Assembly: GCA_031431125.1 (NCBI GenBank)
Contig: JANPCX010000054.1
Location: forward strand, 1 to 5,818
Reading direction: 5' to 3'
Length of the DNA stretch: 5,818 nucleotides
DNA from: JANPCX01 sp031431125
Lineage (GTDB): Bacteria; Pseudomonadota; Gammaproteobacteria; Burkholderiales; Burkholderiaceae_C
Position 1 is the first letter of the stretch; every line of letters begins with the position of its first letter. Of this stretch, positions 5,223 through 5,818 are shown one piece after another. The notes below the pieces were generated by a model, which did not search any database, was not told the DNA's origin, and saw only the letters and a list, made by a program, of their open reading frames with translations. The position numbers were made by a program, and so were the translations under genes.

Positions 5223-5818
5223 GGATCTTGGCCCCTTTGATGGTGATGTTGCCGTCGGCGGTGATCACTTGTTGGCCCGTCATGGTGATGGTCAGGTCGT
5301 TGCCATTGAGGGTGACGGTGCCGTCTTTTTTCATGACAAAGGTGCTGGCACCGACGTTCATCGTGATGGAGTCTGCATCCATCACGATGCTGGAACCACC
5401 ACCACCACCACCGCCACCGCCAGAGTCGGCTACAAAGCCGCTGCTGCCACCATTGATCCCGGGCGTGGTCGCACCGCCGCCGCCCCCTCCGCCTCCACCC
5501 CCACCGCCTCCACCTACATTCAAGGTGTATTGAGTTCCAACAGTGGTGGACTTGTTGCTGCCCACCGTGGTGCTTTGGTTCTTGCCCACCTTGGTGCCCA
5601 TGATGGCGCCCACATTGAGGTTGTAGCTCACGCCCACGTTTTCTAAACGGCTGACGCCGACGTTTTGCATGTAGGCCACACCGATGGTTTCGGTCTTGAT
5701 GATGCCGACCTTGATGGACCAGTTTTTACCGATCTTGTCGCTCTCGTTGCGACCGACTTTTTTGGTGCGGCTTTTGCCGACCAAAAAGGTCTGGTTCTTG
5801 CCTATGCTGACCTTCTCG
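5212..5818 (-). CDS. vgrG: VgrG spike protein, C-terminal part only (N-terminus off the right edge)
   Basis: The last 201 residues of a VgrG, read in frame from 5817 to the TAA at 5214-5212. Numbering is from the first full codon in the window. Residues 1-104 form 13 consecutive octads with Val/Ile-Gly at places 5 and 6, the signature of the gp5-like triple beta-helix needle of the T6SS spike. A 14-glycine run (102-115), a short linker (116-132) and a 9-glycine run (133-141) follow. The tail (142-201) contains IVMDADSITMNVG, FVMKKDGTVTLNG and DGNITIKGA, beta strands typical of VgrG C-termini where PAAR and cargo adaptors dock. The gp27-like and gp5 OB-fold parts lie outside the window. It probably carries the DUF4150 tip protein and the GHH nuclease encoded downstream. 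No fused effector domain follows the tail, so this VgrG is not itself a toxin. Confidence 0.93.
   Translation of the reverse strand, partial: EKVSIGKNQTFLVGKSRTKKVGRNESDKIGKNWSIKVGIIKTETIGVAYMQNVGVSRLENVGVSYNLNVGAIMGTKVGKNQSTTVGSNKSTTVGTQYTLNVGGGGGGGGGGGGGGATTPGINGGSSGFVADSGGGGGGGGGSSIVMDADSITMNVGASTFVMKKDGTVTLNGNDLTITMTGQQVITADGNITIKGAKILEN
5232..5238 (-). promoter_or_regulatory. Ribosome binding site for the TTG start of the DUF6484 gene
   Basis: The minus strand reads AAAGGGG within the codons of the vgrG C-terminus (Ile-Lys-Gly-Ala), 9 nt before TTG at 5222. It is a moderate match and the main support for a TTG start overlapping vgrG. Confidence 0.45.
5395..5421 (-). repeat. Run of 9 glycine codons with a GGT trinucleotide repeat
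   Basis: Nine glycine codons: GGC GGT GGC, then six GGT in a row. The uniform six-codon stretch is a short microsatellite that could vary in length by slippage without changing the frame. Confidence 0.93.
5473..5514 (-). repeat. Run of 14 glycine codons in vgrG
   Basis: Fourteen consecutive glycine codons directly follow the last beta-helix Val. They use all four GGN codons in mixed order, so the run is not a simple slippage product and seems kept at the protein level. Confidence 0.95.
5506..5817 (-). repeat. Thirteen tandem octad codon repeats encoding the VgrG beta-helix needle
   Basis: The protein divides without gap into 8-residue units xxxx(V/I)Gxx, for example QTFLVGKS, RTKKVGRN, ESDKIGKN, YMQNVGVS, RLENVGVS, QSTTVGSN and KSTTVGTQ. 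The Gly at place 6 is invariant in all 13 units. Units 7 and 8 (both VGVS) and units 11 and 12 (both STTVG) are the most alike, hinting at local duplication. The array continues to the right edge and may be longer. Confidence 0.9.

Noticed and set aside
5395..5514. The C-rich repeated stretch on the plus strand as a CRISPR or non-coding repeat array
   Set aside because: It is explained as glycine codons within the VgrG reading frame, with no spacers and intact frame on both sides.

Overview
The window is a piece of a type VI secretion system (T6SS) vgrG island. All seven genes lie on the minus strand, so they read from the right edge to the left. Base composition, codon use and the style of the encoded proteins suggest a moderately GC-rich betaproteobacterium, probably of the order Burkholderiales. 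That placement is an inference from protein style; there is no rRNA or other taxonomic marker here.

Layout in reading order: the 3' end of vgrG (5818-5212, open at the right edge); a DUF6484 gene (5222-4650); a DUF2169 gene (4631-3525); a ketosynthase-like gene of the thiolase fold (3522-2461); a short PAAR-like DUF4150 gene (2450-2064); a 411-residue protein with a C-terminal GHH-type HNH/endonuclease VII nuclease domain (2041-806); and a probable immunity gene encoding a beta-propeller-like protein (804 to the left edge, no stop in the window). Spacings are tight: an 11-nt overlap, then gaps of 18, 2, 10, 22 and 1 nt. No promoter or terminator is needed or visible inside, so this looks like one transcription unit starting beyond the right edge. 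No gene-free stretch exceeds about 25 nt.

Proposed division of labour: VgrG and the DUF4150 protein make the spike and its tip. DUF6484, DUF2169 and the ketosynthase-like protein are accessory or adaptor proteins that help load the cargo. The GHH protein is the antibacterial nuclease cargo, and the last gene protects the producer. Coupling the cargo and protector genes by a 1-nt gap, with the ribosome binding site inside the end of the nuclease gene, fits this pairing.

The most interesting points are: a ketosynthase homologue that seems to lack all three catalytic residues; a VgrG tail with 13 uninterrupted octad repeats followed by two polyglycine runs (14 and 9); and a large propeller-like candidate immunity protein that is not an obvious member of a family I can name.
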